Origin: Eupeodes corollae
Taxonomy: Eukaryota; Arthropoda; Insecta; Diptera; Syrphidae
Assembly: GCF_945859685.1 (NCBI RefSeq)
Contig: NC_079147.1
Span: 98,386,315-98,450,314, forward strand
Length of the DNA: 64,000 nucleotides
Direction: 5' to 3'
The translations under genes and the position numbers were made by a program. Positions 34,668-46,067 of the stretch are shown in pieces. The notes beneath the pieces are model-generated. The model saw nothing but the letters and a program-made list of their open reading frames with translations. It made no database searches and had not been told where the DNA came from. Every line of letters begins with the position of its first letter. Position 1 is the stretch's first letter.

Positions 34668-34857
34668 GACAGCGTTGCTTTTGGTTCCTTTAAATTATTT
34701 TTGATTGTGGAAAGCTTACCAACTTATGTAAGCTTGCCGCTAAATGTCTCAATGCTATACATATTTCGGTCTTCTTTAACTATGTGGGCAAAGCTACACT
34801 TAACAGCTTGTATTTTTACATACATACATATGTAAGTGCCATTTTTGAGCTATTTTT
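34668..34857. repeat. 190-bp dispersed repeat, copy 1
   Basis: Shares GACAGCGTTGCTTTTGGTTC-like sequence, TTGATTGTGGAAA, CTTACCAACTTATGTA and GTGGGCAAAGCTACACTTAA with 39334-39521, in the same orientation. Repeat copy C begins exactly where this copy ends, suggesting copy C inserted into it. Confidence 0.75.
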
Positions 34858-36069
34858 AACTTTCGATAGGAGGTTATTGTGATGGGTCCGATTTGTCAAA
34901 TTGAAAATTTTGACATTTCTCGACGATTCAAGGTCCCTAGAGTCGAAATAAAAGATTTTTAGAAAGATGTATGTGCGTGTGTGTGTACATATACGTTTGT
35001 ACCTCTCGGTAAGTTCGCGACGTTTTTTTCGTAGTCCATAGCTCAAGAACCAGAAGAGATATCGATTTTAAATAAATGTTGTTATACAGATAAAAAGGCA
35101 GAAAGATGCAGAAAGGGCTCTCAAGAAAATCTCATGGGTGGTTTTTTTTACCATAGCAGTTTGAAAAAAAATTGAAAAATTTCTAAATATCTTACGAACC
35201 AAAAACGCTAGAGACTTGAATTAAATTTTATATAATATATTGTAACGTGATATCAAAGAAGTATATTTTTTGAAAAAAATCACTTGAACGGTTTTTTTTT
35301 ATAAATCAAAAAAACTGAAAAAAAATTTGTCACCTCCAAAATTTTACGACGAAAATATGATTTCATCTCCAAAACAATTTTGTGCAACGAAGAATAATGC
35401 TTTTGACATCTATTAAAATGTTGAGAAAAATCGAATTGACAGTTTTTTTTTATAAAAAATAAAAATAAAAAAAAAACACTACTTGAAGTTGGTAAAAATT
35501 GAATATCGATTCAAATATCTTTTCAAAAACTTTAAATTTAGGCTTCAAACTTATTTTATTTTATAAGCAATATTGTTTTCAACATTCTGAGACTGTTGAG
35601 AAAAATCGAATTGACAGTTTTTTTACAAAAAATAAAAACTTAAAAAAAATTTATAAAAGTTGGTAAAAATTGATTTTCGACTCAAATATCTTTTCAAAAC
35701 TTAGAGATATTGGCTTTAATTTACTTTCATCTTTCAAAAAATATTGTTGTCAGCATTCAGTAAAATTTTGAAAAAAATCGAATTGACAGTTTTTTTTTAC
35801 AGAAAAATAAAAACCGAAAAAAAATTAACAAAAGTTGGTAAAAAATGATTTTCGACTCAAATATCTTTTCAAAAGTTTGAAATATTGGCTTCAAACTAAT
35901 TTTATTTCACAGAAAATATTGTTTTCGATATTCAGTAATTTTTATATAAAAATCCAACTGTCCGGTTTTTCATAAAAAACAAAATCTACAAAAAATAGTA
36001 CGCAAATTTGGTAAAAATTGATACGAGTACATATAGACAAACGTTTAAGCAAGACAGCCTCTTTTTTTT
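34858..36069 (+). mobile_element. AACTTCCC-family repeat, copy C
   Basis: The 5' hairpin is degraded (AACTTTCGATAGGAGGTT, 34858-34875), the octamer microsatellite is almost gone, and about three to four 174-bp units remain (spacing marks near 35428, 35600 and 35776). The 3' hairpin and ATGGGAAGTT inverted repeat are deleted: AAGCAAGAC joins directly to AGCCTCTTTTTTTT. It is clearly the same family but more eroded than A and B. Confidence 0.8.
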
Positions 36070-36249
36070 ATACATACACACTCGTTTTAATACCTAAACG
36101 GAGTTATATGTATTTAGTACATTAACAAAAATGTTTGTATTCTAACCCTTTATAACTCAAGAACTTCAATTATCATATTAGTTGTGGAATCGGAAGAAAC
36201 ATATTTTTTTTTAAATTTTTAAATTATTTATTGTTTATGAGTTAAAATA

Positions 36250-37770
36250 ACAAAAGATGGAGTGTAGCTTGCAGGCAACAATGTACTACAACATCAAAGA
36301 AAAAATACAAGATCAGAAGTCAAATCAATTTTTTAGTAATTTGTAAACCATTTACGATAGGTGGTAATTCCTGAGACAATTTTTGTTTTTTTTGCTCCTT
36401 AGTCGTATTTAATAGATATCCATTATGCTGTCGATAAGGTCAACTACGCGCATATGTATGTGTGTTGTACTCGCCTACATCAGGTCGTGCGATGTTGATA
36501 TACCTGGAGTTCTTTTTATATCGTATCTCCGGACTTCAGAAACTGGATTTTGACCAGTAATTGTGGAGGCCAATGTAACTAGTTTGTTGTCCTTCCATAC
36601 AATCGTTGATATGACGATGCGTTTATGTTGGCTACATACTCCTCTGAATATCCTGGATCCTTCTTCATTATTACTTTTTTATTCGAAAGCTTGCAGTCAG
36701 GTATTCTATTTCTTCGAATAGTACCTAAACCAAGAATACCTTCTTTGGCTAAATATTCTAGAAGAGGCAAGGAAGTAAAATAATTGTCAAAGTAGATTCT
36801 ATAGTTTTGGTGACGTGGAATCATGAGTGACAATCTTACAACGACGTTGGAAGAGGCTCCAAGATCTTTCTCTTCTGCTCTGACAACATTTTCTTTGCCA
36901 GTTCAACCTCTGTCGTGTAACCGAAACCAGAACCGCCACAAAAAACGTATAGTTTATAGCCCCACTTATGAGGTTTGTTGGGATTGTATCTTTTCAGCAT
37001 ATTCCGCGCTGTTGTAGAGCACATTTGTTCGTCTGCACAAAGCTATGGTTCTAACAGAACTTTGGCATATGCTTCGTTCAAGGTCTCAACAACTGGACAA
37101 CTTTTGAATATCCTATCAGTGTTCGGATTGCTTCGGGAAGCGATTGTGTATTATCGTTGAAGTGAAGGTGTGGTGGTCTTATCTTTTCAAATTTATTGGA
37201 CGGAATTGTTTGCTGAATAATGATTGTACCAAGGACGGGACTCCAATGGTCGGTAACTCTGGGCAGCTGAATCAATGACATTATATACAGGAGACCTATA
37301 AATTGTTGGATTTCAGATTTAGATAGGCGAAAAGTGTTGTTGAGATCTTTTTGTACCAAAAACAGGTTTGCTTCCTCTAAAATTGTCTTTATAATTTCTG
37401 GTGGGAAAAGGTAAAGAAAGAACTGAATTGGAGTTTCCAGATCAAAGATATTAGAAAACAATGATTCGTTGCCAGTAAATGCTAGTTCTTCTTTTTCCAC
37501 AGTATTGTTGGCTTTCGTAGTTTTGCAGGGGGACCTGACGGATCTTGAATGCCAGAACTAGAAGGTATTGGTTCTGCCTCAGAATAAGAATTGCGGATGT
37601 CATTATCCAAATTATCTAGTAATTTTTCCATATCAAGTTCGTCCTCAAAAGACTCATCAAGAAATTCTCCAAAATCCGGGTCAAAATCAGGATCTGCAAA
37701 ACTATCATCATCAAAGTCGAGACCATCTTCATGTCCAGAATCATCGTGGAACAGTATAATAAACAGCATA
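36250..37770 (-). pseudogene. PiggyBac-type transposase (copy 2), decayed
   Basis: From right to left: an acidic N-terminus (DDDSFADPDFDPDFGEFLDE, about 37650-37720), then TPIQFFLYLFPPEIIKTILE, NTFRLSKSEIQQFIGLLYIM and LPRVTDHWSP (37200-37420), then KPHKWGYKLYVFCGGSGFGY (about 36890-36990), then IYFDNYFTSLPLLEYLAKEG with GTIRRNRIPDC (36690-36810), and a C-terminal VDLIDSIMDIY region (about 36430). This is the standard piggyBac order, with the DNYFTS catalytic Asp retained. Several frameshifts and stops interrupt it. Candidate ends lie at about 36146 (TAACCCTTTAT) and 39610 (ATAAAGGGTTAA), which would enclose the DD41D insertion at 38084. Confidence 0.8.
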
Positions 37771-38083
37771 ATAACTTGTGTAAATATTCGCAGTGTTCAT
37801 ACAGAGTTATTACCCTTTCTCTATAATGTAGCTTACAAGACACAAACATTAAATACCAAAAAATACTAATATACCTATGAAATCTTCACAACATTTTAGC
37901 AAAATAATAAAGTTAGAACACTTACCTTGCAGATTTTCAAAAAAACAAGCACCAAAAAGCCTAATTTTATTAATAATTAATTTATACTTTTCATCACACG
38001 CGGACGACTTGAAAGCTTTCGCACTTTTAACGACAACGGAATATATAAAAAAAAGTAGTGACAGTTAGGTTACTTTGATTATA

Positions 38084-38981
38084 AAAGGTGATTTTTTTGA
38101 GGTTAGGATTTTCATGCATTAGTATTTGACAGATCGCGCGGGATTTCAGACATGGTGTCAAACAGAAAGATGCTCAGTATGCTTTGACATTTCATCATGA
38201 ATAGACTTACTAACGAGCAACGCTTGCAAATCATTGAATTTTATTACCAAAATCAGTGTTCGGTTCGAAATGTGTTTCGCGCTTTTTTATCGACAAATTT
38301 TGTTCAGCGATGAGGCTCATTTCTGGTTGAATGGCTACGTAAATAAGCAAAATTGCCGCATCCCGAAAAATGCACTGTTTGGTGTGGTTTGTACGCTGGT
38401 GGAATCATTGGACCGTATTTTTTCAAAGATGCTGTTGGACGCAACGTTACGGTGAATGGCGATCGCTATCGTTCAATGCTAACAAACTTTTTGTTGCCAA
38501 AAATGGAAGAACTGAACTTGGTTGACATGTGGTTTCAACAAGATGGCGCTACATGCCACACAGCTCGCGATTCTATGGCCATTTTGAGGAAAAACTTTGG
38601 AGAACAATTCATCTCAAGGAATGGACCGGTAAGTTGGCCACCAAGATCATGCGATTTGACGCCTTTAGACTATTTTTTGTGGGGCTACGTCAAGTCTAAA
38701 GTCTACAAAAATAAGCCAGCAACTATTCCAGCTTTGGAAGACAACATTTCCGAAGAAATTCGGGCTATTCCGGACGAAATGCTCGAAAAAGTTACCCAAA
38801 ATTGGACTTTCCGAATGGACCACCTAAGACGCAGCCGCGGTCAACATTTAAATGAAATTATCTTCAAAAAGTAAATGTCATGGACGAATCTAACGTTTTA
38901 AATAACGAATCGATGAGATTTTTCAAATTTTATGCGTTTTTTTTTTTTTAAAAGTTCTCAAGCTCTTAAAAAATCACCGTT
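38084..38981 (+). mobile_element. DD41D mariner, internally deleted copy
   Basis: TA-flanked (38082-38083, 38982-38983) and with the same ends as the intact copy at 55761-57063 (AAAGGTGATTTTTT and AAAAAATCACCGTT). Two internal deletions remove about 370 bp (joined at CGCTTTT near 38287) and about 50 bp (joined at TTGCCGCATCCC near 38358). The remaining 173-codon frame (38353-38874) carries the second and third catalytic Asp (FQQDGATCHTA; DLTPLDYFLWG), and FSDEAHF is read out of frame upstream. Sequence outside the deletions is almost identical to the intact copy, so both moved recently. Confidence 0.92.
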
Positions 38982-39333
38982 TACTTGTTTGAGAGAACAA
39001 ATGTAGACTACAGTCTACAATGCGTGCAAAGGTAAAAAACTTAATAGGTGAAGAATAACGAATGGTTAAACGGAATGTTGCCTGTAGTCTAAGAGGGCTC
39101 AGGTGGTGCGGAAAATGCAAATACTTTTATAAAATTCTCACCACAGCAATTTAATAAAAAAAAAAACATTTGTCAAAACAAGTAAATACACCGCATCGAA
39201 TTGTTGTTGGATTTCACATTTCAAAATGGACGCAATGTCAAAATTACAAATACAACAATGTTAACAAATGGGTGTTGAAGGGTAAAACGTACGAAAGATT
39301 CCGGTCTTGATATGGAGTGCCTTTTACAATAGG

Positions 39334-39521
39334 CAGCGTTGCTTTTCGTTCCTCTGGATTTTTTTTTGATTGTGGAAACTTACCAACTTATGTATGCTTC
39401 CCGCTGAAATGTCTCTATGCTTTACATATTTCCATCTTCTTTAACTACGTGGGCAAAGCTACACTTAACAGCTAGAATCTTTACATACATATGTACATAT
39501 GTACATTTTTTAGCTATTTTC
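39334..39521. repeat. 190-bp dispersed repeat, copy 2
   Basis: Second copy of the repeat at 34668-34857 with about 85-90% visible identity. It lies about 90 bp before an ATAAAGGGTTAA sequence that could be a piggyBac end. Confidence 0.7.
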
Positions 39522-41370
39522 ATACCATATGTGTGCAGGGATTTTGACGTTGGCACACCACAATATAATGTCATCTAGCAGAATTGTATAGCTTCTAAGA
39601 ATAAAGGGTTAAATTCAATCTAATTCAAATACGACTGAAAGCAAATATACAACCAGTATAAAATACGAAACCTGAAAACGTATTCCAATATTCAAAAAAG
39701 GATTTATAAAGTACGATTTTTGCAACGTATAAGTCACGAAAAATATGATTGCAGACACAATTGAAACGTGAATTTATAAGAGTGTTCTGTATTTGAAAAA
39801 TAAGTCGTTTCTTGTAAACGCTCTTTTCCGATGGAAAGTATTTATATTTTCCAAGAAAAATGCATTACCTATATTGCCGTGAAGATATTGTCAAGAATCA
39901 CCTCGATTACATGCCTATGTTGTATATTTCCTTTATTTGCATAAAAATTAAATTCAATAAGATAGAAAAAAGGAATTTTTCCTTCTGCTTCTTCTTTTTG
40001 AGATAAACGCTGCCGCCGTCATAGCTATAACTTCAAAAGGTATTCATTTGTCACTTCATAACTTAGTCTAGCTAGGAAAACCAGGCTGTTTTTGAAAAAA
40101 AAGAAGAAAACTCCAAGAAAAACAATTGGCACCCTATACCAATATCCCGTCAGCACCACATAAGCAAACAACAAGAACAAAAACTTCTTATGCTCCCCGA
40201 ACTCGAATATTCGAATATTCGTATATTGCTTTTCATTTTCCAGGCCGCAACAATTTACGTATCTCAGCAAAACGCAACCAAGTAGAAATAGAATTGCTCC
40301 GTCTTAATTTTTTACTTCTGACGTTTTTATGCTGGTTTTTGTATTTTTTTAAAAAATACATATGTCCCGAAAATTGAATTGTGCAAACAATACTCCAACT
40401 CAAGGCACAGCCCACACAAAGCACAGATGCGAAAAGGATATAAATTGAATTATAAATTCACAATAAGTCAGAGGCACATTTTGATTATACCATTTCTCGA
40501 ATGGGGATGTAATAGAACTCGAATGGTGTGAAATTGGTTCCCGGGGAAGGTTTTTATTATTATTGTTATTGCTTTAGTCCCGACTCCCATTCCAACTCCT
40601 TCTTCATTCAACATTCAACATTCTACTCCCAATCTCAATTCCAGAGTTTCCAACGATCTCGATCCCATCCCGATTCCCGACCGAAGACTGAATAAGAAAC
40701 CAACGACAAATAAAGCAGGGGTGTTGGGGGTTTTTCAGGGTTTTTGGGGTGTGTTTTGGGAAGGGAAGAAATAAAAATATTGGTAGTATAGCACAATTCG
40801 GTGGTTATGAATATTTTCTGAATTTTCGAATCAAATAGAGAGGAGAGGCAAAAATAAAAGCAAATACCTCTCTATTCGTATAAAATATCTTTTCAAAAAT
40901 AAAGTCACTTTGGAATATTAATGGAAACAGATGTTTATTTTTTCCTTCCACGGGTTAACCACCAATCTAATTAACTTACAGGAAATAATAATGAAAAGGC
41001 GCGATTGGGTTTGAGTATTTCCGTTTAATGCTTAGGTACTCTTACTCTTGCTTAGTGAGAAACGAGAAGTTTTTGAATAAGGGTATTGTTTTTATTGCGC
41101 TAATTAACAGGTGTTTATATCGAAAGGGTGTTCTTGAGCACGTTCATTAAAACATTTTTTCTGAAAATGTTAACCTTTTGTAATTTTATTGTTATTGAAA
41201 TGTAACCCACTCTATACTTTACAGATTTGAGGAGAGGAACTTTTTAATAACCCAACTAATAAGAGGGACAAAATAATAAGAAACTTAAGAACCTCCCTAC
41301 GTTAAACTTTCTTTTACACTTCCTTTCCTTTGTCAATATTAATTATACAATTGTTTTTTCGTATTCCTGG
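39522..41370. other. Unassigned AT-rich sequence
   Basis: No gene recognised. It contains low-complexity (G)GGGTTTTT tracts near 40725-40760 and pyrimidine-rich ATTCCAACTCC-type repeats near 40585-40680. Confidence 0.35.
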
Positions 41371-41600
41371 TACGGTGGTTAGGGCGTTGGACTGTCATGC
41401 CAGAGATCGGGTTCAATCCCCGCAAGTGACATCTAAGGTTTTTTTACGGGTATCACCTCTTGCGATAAATTGAAAAATCCTCCAAGAGCTATTTTTATCA
41501 TGAAAAGTGCTTTCTCAAATTATCCGTTTGGAGTCAGCTAAAAATTGTAGGTCCCCTTCATTCCTGAAAACAGTATTTGCACACAGGGACAATTTGGTTA
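41371..41600 (+). mobile_element. tRNA-derived SINE
   Basis: The head resembles a tRNA: an A-box-like TGGTTAGGGCGTTGG (41376-41390) and a B-box-like GGTTCAATCCC (41410-41420), spaced 19 bp apart (end to start). The body (TACGGGTATCACCTCTTGCG, TCATGAAAAGTGCTTTC, AATTGTAGGTCCCC) is shared with 4250-4495. No ORF. The tail is not clearly A-rich and no TSD was found. Transcription by RNA polymerase III is inferred from the boxes. Confidence 0.75.
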
Positions 41601-42435
41601 TGTTATTTTTGGCATTTAACTTACCAATTAAACCTCCTCGCTGGGTTCATTTGTAGCGTTAAGAAGGAACCGACCAGCTGTAGGTTAACATCCCTAACGC
41701 ATCTTGCACATGAGCTACGAACTGCCAACTGTTGATGTTCGCATATTTTTCTTTCACATAAGCTTTATTTCTATTCGCAGACAGCGACGAATTGTCAATT
41801 TATAATTACCTTTTGAACAAGCAAAACAAGAGTGGTATGGTTTGAGGTTAAGTTGAGCAGTGTGGATGGTATGTGGAACGCGAATAGAGTTTGACAGTTC
41901 GTAGCAATGACGTTTGTTCGTCCATTCGTTCATTTGTTGTTCGCTCTCATGTGCAAGGCCCTTAAGTCCTCAGGTGGTCAAGCGAGGACTTAAACCAATT
42001 AAGAAACCTAAAACCTATGACTAACCATGACAGATACAACGAAAACCAAAACGAATACAACCTAGCGGGGTATACACTAATGTTTAACCCATGGGTTTGG
42101 TTTTTCTAAGTCGCCAGTGACAATGACACAACAGCAAAGACAAGAACATGACAGTGAAAATGTTCAAACGATGATGGAAAATTAAAACATAAGATCAGAA
42201 CTGTTTAAAGCTTTTTATTGCAAATATCTTTTAGGATCATTAATAGATAACATTACGGAGGGGTATCCCGGATAACCTCATCTCTTACACGGAGGTAGGT
42301 TTTACGGAGGAGTTTTAAGTCGAAAGTGGAGTCAGACAGAATTGCATACTGTCAGATAAGTATTTTGCTGACGGTCGACGGTCAAGACGAGATACTACTA
42401 CCTCAGCTTTTAAACGAAGGGACAACTTTTCCGCT
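41601..42435. other. Unassigned sequence
   Basis: No coding or repeat identity recognised. Confidence 0.35.
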
Positions 42436-42590
42436 CAAACATCGATCAGTACTGCTATACGGTTGTAGCACCTGGAAAATAACAGCAACGATTAGCAGGA
42501 AACTGCAAAACTGCATTAATAGGTGTCTACAAATCAATTTACGAGTTTTCTTACTCGATCCTTATGATGACATTTTACATGACAAACTCA
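42436..42590 (+). pseudogene. Family S LINE fragment (RT C-terminus)
   Basis: SVLLYGCSTWKITATISRKL followed by QNCINRCLQINLRVF corresponds to the RT C-terminal block of the elements at 18180 and 51836 (ESVLLYGCSTWKVTSAVTRK). About 50 residues remain. Confidence 0.7.
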
Positions 42591-42834
42591 CTAATTAATA
42601 GCTTAAAGTAAGAAAAATGGTTAAATGTGTTGAATAACAAGTTCCGTGGCCAATTGTGATCATCGGAATATACTTTGTTCAGAGGTCTATGACATTCGGA
42701 GGTTGGCCATTCGATTCCGTGTCTCAGCAATTTTGTTTATATATACATATATGTGCACAAAATTACTGTATGTCAAGAATCGGTGTTCTTCAATTCTTGG
42801 ACAAATTTATTATTATTGACTAATTGGTAATTTG

Positions 42835-44053
42835 TAAATTCTTTGATTTCGTGCAGAATTTGTACACGTTTTTCACAACCAATACAGAACGGCACCGAAA
42901 TCTTATTGGGAAATTATCCAAGAAGAAAAGCGGCCAGTTTTTAGTCTTGAAAAAGCTCAGCGACACTCGATGGTCTTGTCGAACTGAAGCTACAAAACCC
43001 TTAGTCAACGGCTATTCGGAAATCGAAGAAGCTCTAACCAGCATATTCTAAAGTAATGAGCAAAAAGCCATCGTCAGTAATGAAGCAACGCACCTTCTAC
43101 AGAAGATGAGTAGTCCCGAACCCGCTTTGTTTGCAACAGTTTGGAACGATATCTTGGAGCGACTCAACGCTACAAACAAGGTGTTACAAGACCAGCAAAA
43201 CGGTTCTTCAATCGGCAATGCGTGCACTAAACTCATTGACATTATTCGTGGAATCCAAACGAAATGATTTTAATAAATACTAGGAAGTAGCCAAAAAAAT
43301 ATCCTGATGAATATGTACAATCACGCACCCTCACCAGAACGAAAATGTGAGGTTGAATTCGCCCGTAATCGGAAAGCACAAGACGCAAATCTGTTACCCA
43401 AGGTAAAATACAAAGTATCCGCCTTCATCGCAGTGATTAACCAGCTATTCGTTTCTCTTACTGAAAGATTGCATGCCTATGAAGCTGCACGTTCGAGATT
43501 TGGATTCCTGAATCACATCGAGAAGATGAATGCTGAAAATGTGCACGCTGCAGCAAAGGCATTGGTGAAAGTGTATCCTGATGATTTAGCGCCTAGTCTT
43601 CGTAATGAGTTGGTTCCACTTTCTCAAACCTCGACATTGCATTGAGAATATATTTGCTTTTGATGGTAACAAATTGCACTAAAGTGCGCTCATTGAAAAA
43701 CATGAAAATTAAAAAAAATAGGCACGATTGGACAAAACCGTCTATCGAACCTCTCTTTCCTGAGAATTGAGAGCGATTTCAACGAAATCATCAACGATTT
43801 TTCGGCGAAAAAAGCTCGAAAGGTTCCGTTCGTTAACCCTAAAATTTAATTTAGGATAATTCTTTTTTTCCATTTGTATTAATATGACGTGTTTGCTCAA
43901 TAACAAATGAATTTACTTGGTTTCACAATACATTATTTATTGAAAAACTCGGGTGAACAAAAATGGTTTACTTTATTTTGAAAATAATTCGGGGCGAGGG
44001 GCCTCCGCTTCTTTATTGCCCCAAGGCCTCTGGACATCTTAATTCGGCCCTGG
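42835..44053 (+). pseudogene. hAT-type transposase relic (ZMYM1/DUF4371-like), C-terminal half
   Basis: Frames read FFDFVQNLYTFFTTNTERHR, LKKLSDTRWSCRTEATKPLV with NGYSEIEEAL (42840-43050), then ATHLLQKMSSPEPALFATVW and ILERLNATNKVLQ (43080-43200), SPERKCEVEFARN and later NRLSNLSFLRIESDFNEIIN with DFSAKKARKVPF (about 43730-43840), the C-terminal dimerisation segment of hAT transposases. Three or more frame breaks. A hAT-like end, AATTCGGCCCTG, occurs at about 44041-44052 after GCCTCTGG; a matching 5' end was not found. Confidence 0.75.
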
Positions 44054-44452
44054 TATAGTCAGTTCGATCAGTTCAAATTTGCCCTATTCTTTCCAATAAA
44101 TCTGGCCGTATGGCTTCAATGGTGGTTTGAGTTTGGACTTCCAGTACTTCAAGAGCTCCTGGTGAATCGACATACATAAGCTTATGACTTAATATAGCCT
44201 CATAAAAAGTCGTACGAACGAAGTGTCACTTCCAGAGGACTTCTTGTGGATATTAAGTTGTCATCTAATAGATTTTGTAGCAAATTGTTGGTAAGTAAAT
44301 AATTGTAGTTGATATTTATCTCATTAATTTTTAGAAACAATTTACAGTCAGGAAAACTCGTTGATTCCAGCTCATTCCTCAATTCGAAAGAAATAAGGTA
44401 AACCAAACCCAACACTCAATTTTAATTGATGTAATGACATGAGGATTGTCGT
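44054..44452. other. Unassigned sequence
   Basis: No feature recognised between the hAT relic and the nested RTE. Confidence 0.35.
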
Positions 44453-44464
44453 CGGCTCATATAC
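44453..44464. repeat. Target-site duplication of the split RTE (left copy)
   Basis: CGGCTCATATAC here pairs with CGACTCATATAC at 49551-49562 (11 of 12). The pair brackets RTE sequence on both sides of the LINE-J insertion. Confidence 0.8.
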
Positions 44465-44750
44465 TTACTTACTTAAGGTGGCGCTACAGTCCTGTGTGAA
44501 CTAGGGCCTCACCCAACAAACTTCTCCATCTAGCTCGGTCCCTAGCTAGATGTCTCCAGTTTCGCGCCACCTGATCCGCGTTCTTCCTCTACTGCGCTGT
44601 CCTGTGGGTGTGGGTTCGAAGACTTTCCGGGCCGGAACATTGGTTTCCATGCTTTTGTCATAGTCCATGCTTCTGCACCGTATAGCAGGACGGGGATGAT
44701 AAGGGTCAGCAACACTTTGGTCCCACGAGAGAGGACTTTACCACTCAATT
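44465..44750 (-). mobile_element. RTE LINE, 3' part of a copy split by LINE-J
   Basis: Begins with the RTE 3' end (CTTACTTACTTAAGGTGGCG in reverse) and continues with small deletions to CCACTCAATT at 44750, where LINE-J poly(T) starts. In the RTE at 20412-23602 the corresponding sequence runs CTCAATTGCTTTCTTAG; the missing continuation ATTGCTTTCTTAG is found at 48388. Confidence 0.85.
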
Positions 44751-44834
44751 TTTTTTTTTTTTTTTTATAATATGCAGGCACTCAAGGGGTTATTAGTACC
44801 CTTTATATGTTTAGATTTAAACACAGTGCGAGCA

Positions 44835-46067
44835 TTAGGAAAATAGGGAAGGATTACAAAGGAGATACCGGTGCACATTGGTCTTAAAGTTCTGAACATC
44901 AAAATGGGAGGGAAAAACAGAGTTGGCTAAAGCATTCCACATTCTCGATGTGCGATTTAAGAAAGAATCTCTATACTTGACAGTACGCCCGAAATTGAGC
45001 TCAAGGGTAAACTGATGAGCATTCCTGGAAGTGCGAGTATTACGGCTGAATTGTTTAAGGGGTGGAATGCAACTGGCTAGTTCAACAGAACATTGTTTGT
45101 AAAAATATCGATAAAACAACGAAAGGCATGAAACATTGCGGCGGTGATCTAGCGATGTAAATGTTTCAATTATAGTTCTATCGCTTATCATTTTTAAAGC
45201 CCTTTTTTGTATTCTATCCAAGAGATTTAAACTTGTTTTGGGGGCACCTGCCCAGATATGCGAATTATATTCAAGCTTTGGACGGATGAAGGCTTTGTAA
45301 ATTACAGCCAAATCAGAAGGGGTGAAAAATTTCTTGCATCGTCGGAGAAATCCTAAGCACCTGGCAGCATTTTTGGCAATATCAAATATATGATCGTTCC
45401 ATAAAAGGTGATCTGTGATACACATACCAAGTACTGACAGTTGATTAGTTTCTTGGATGCAAGTGCCACTCATAGATAGTGGCATCGGGGGTATGTTACG
45501 CTTTAACGACAGGAGACAGCATTGAGTTTTCGAAGCATTAAACTCTACACGGTTTTTGATTCCCCATTGTACAATGCTGTCAAGATCAGAATTTAATGAG
45601 CTTATCATACGCTGCCGTTGAAGTTCCACATCCGAAGGACAAGGATGTGAATCTATAAACGAGTATGAAAAGCTGAGGGTACTGTCGTCGGCGAAACAGG
45701 TTAATTGATTAGAAGTGACAGACAAGAGATCGTTTATGAATATAAGAAAGAGTGTCGGAGACAAAACGGAGCCCTGGGGAACACCAGCATTTATTTTAAG
45801 AATTTCAGACTTGTAACCATCCAATACAACTTGTATTGAACGGTTAGAAAGGTAATTTCTAATCCAACGAAGAAGAGATTCATCAATACCAAAAGCACGC
45901 ATTTTCGATAAGAGAGCTTGGTGCCAAACTCTATCAAATGCTTTTGAAATATCAAGCAATAATCTTACTTTCTCCAAAACGATGTAAAGATTTGTTCCAC
46001 TGTTCGGTGAGATGGACCATGAGATCACCAGTGGACCTATTGCTACGAAAACCATACTGTCGGTCAT
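44835..46067 (-). pseudogene. LINE-J reverse transcriptase C-terminal half
   Basis: An open frame covering RT from SKAFDRVW (about 45945) through FADDSTLSF (about 45690) to the MWNALANSVFPSH end (about 44900). Residues upstream of SKAFD in this frame are shifted text. In copy 1 the same place reads AIHLSKAFDEVW, locating the indel near 45955. Confidence 0.85.
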
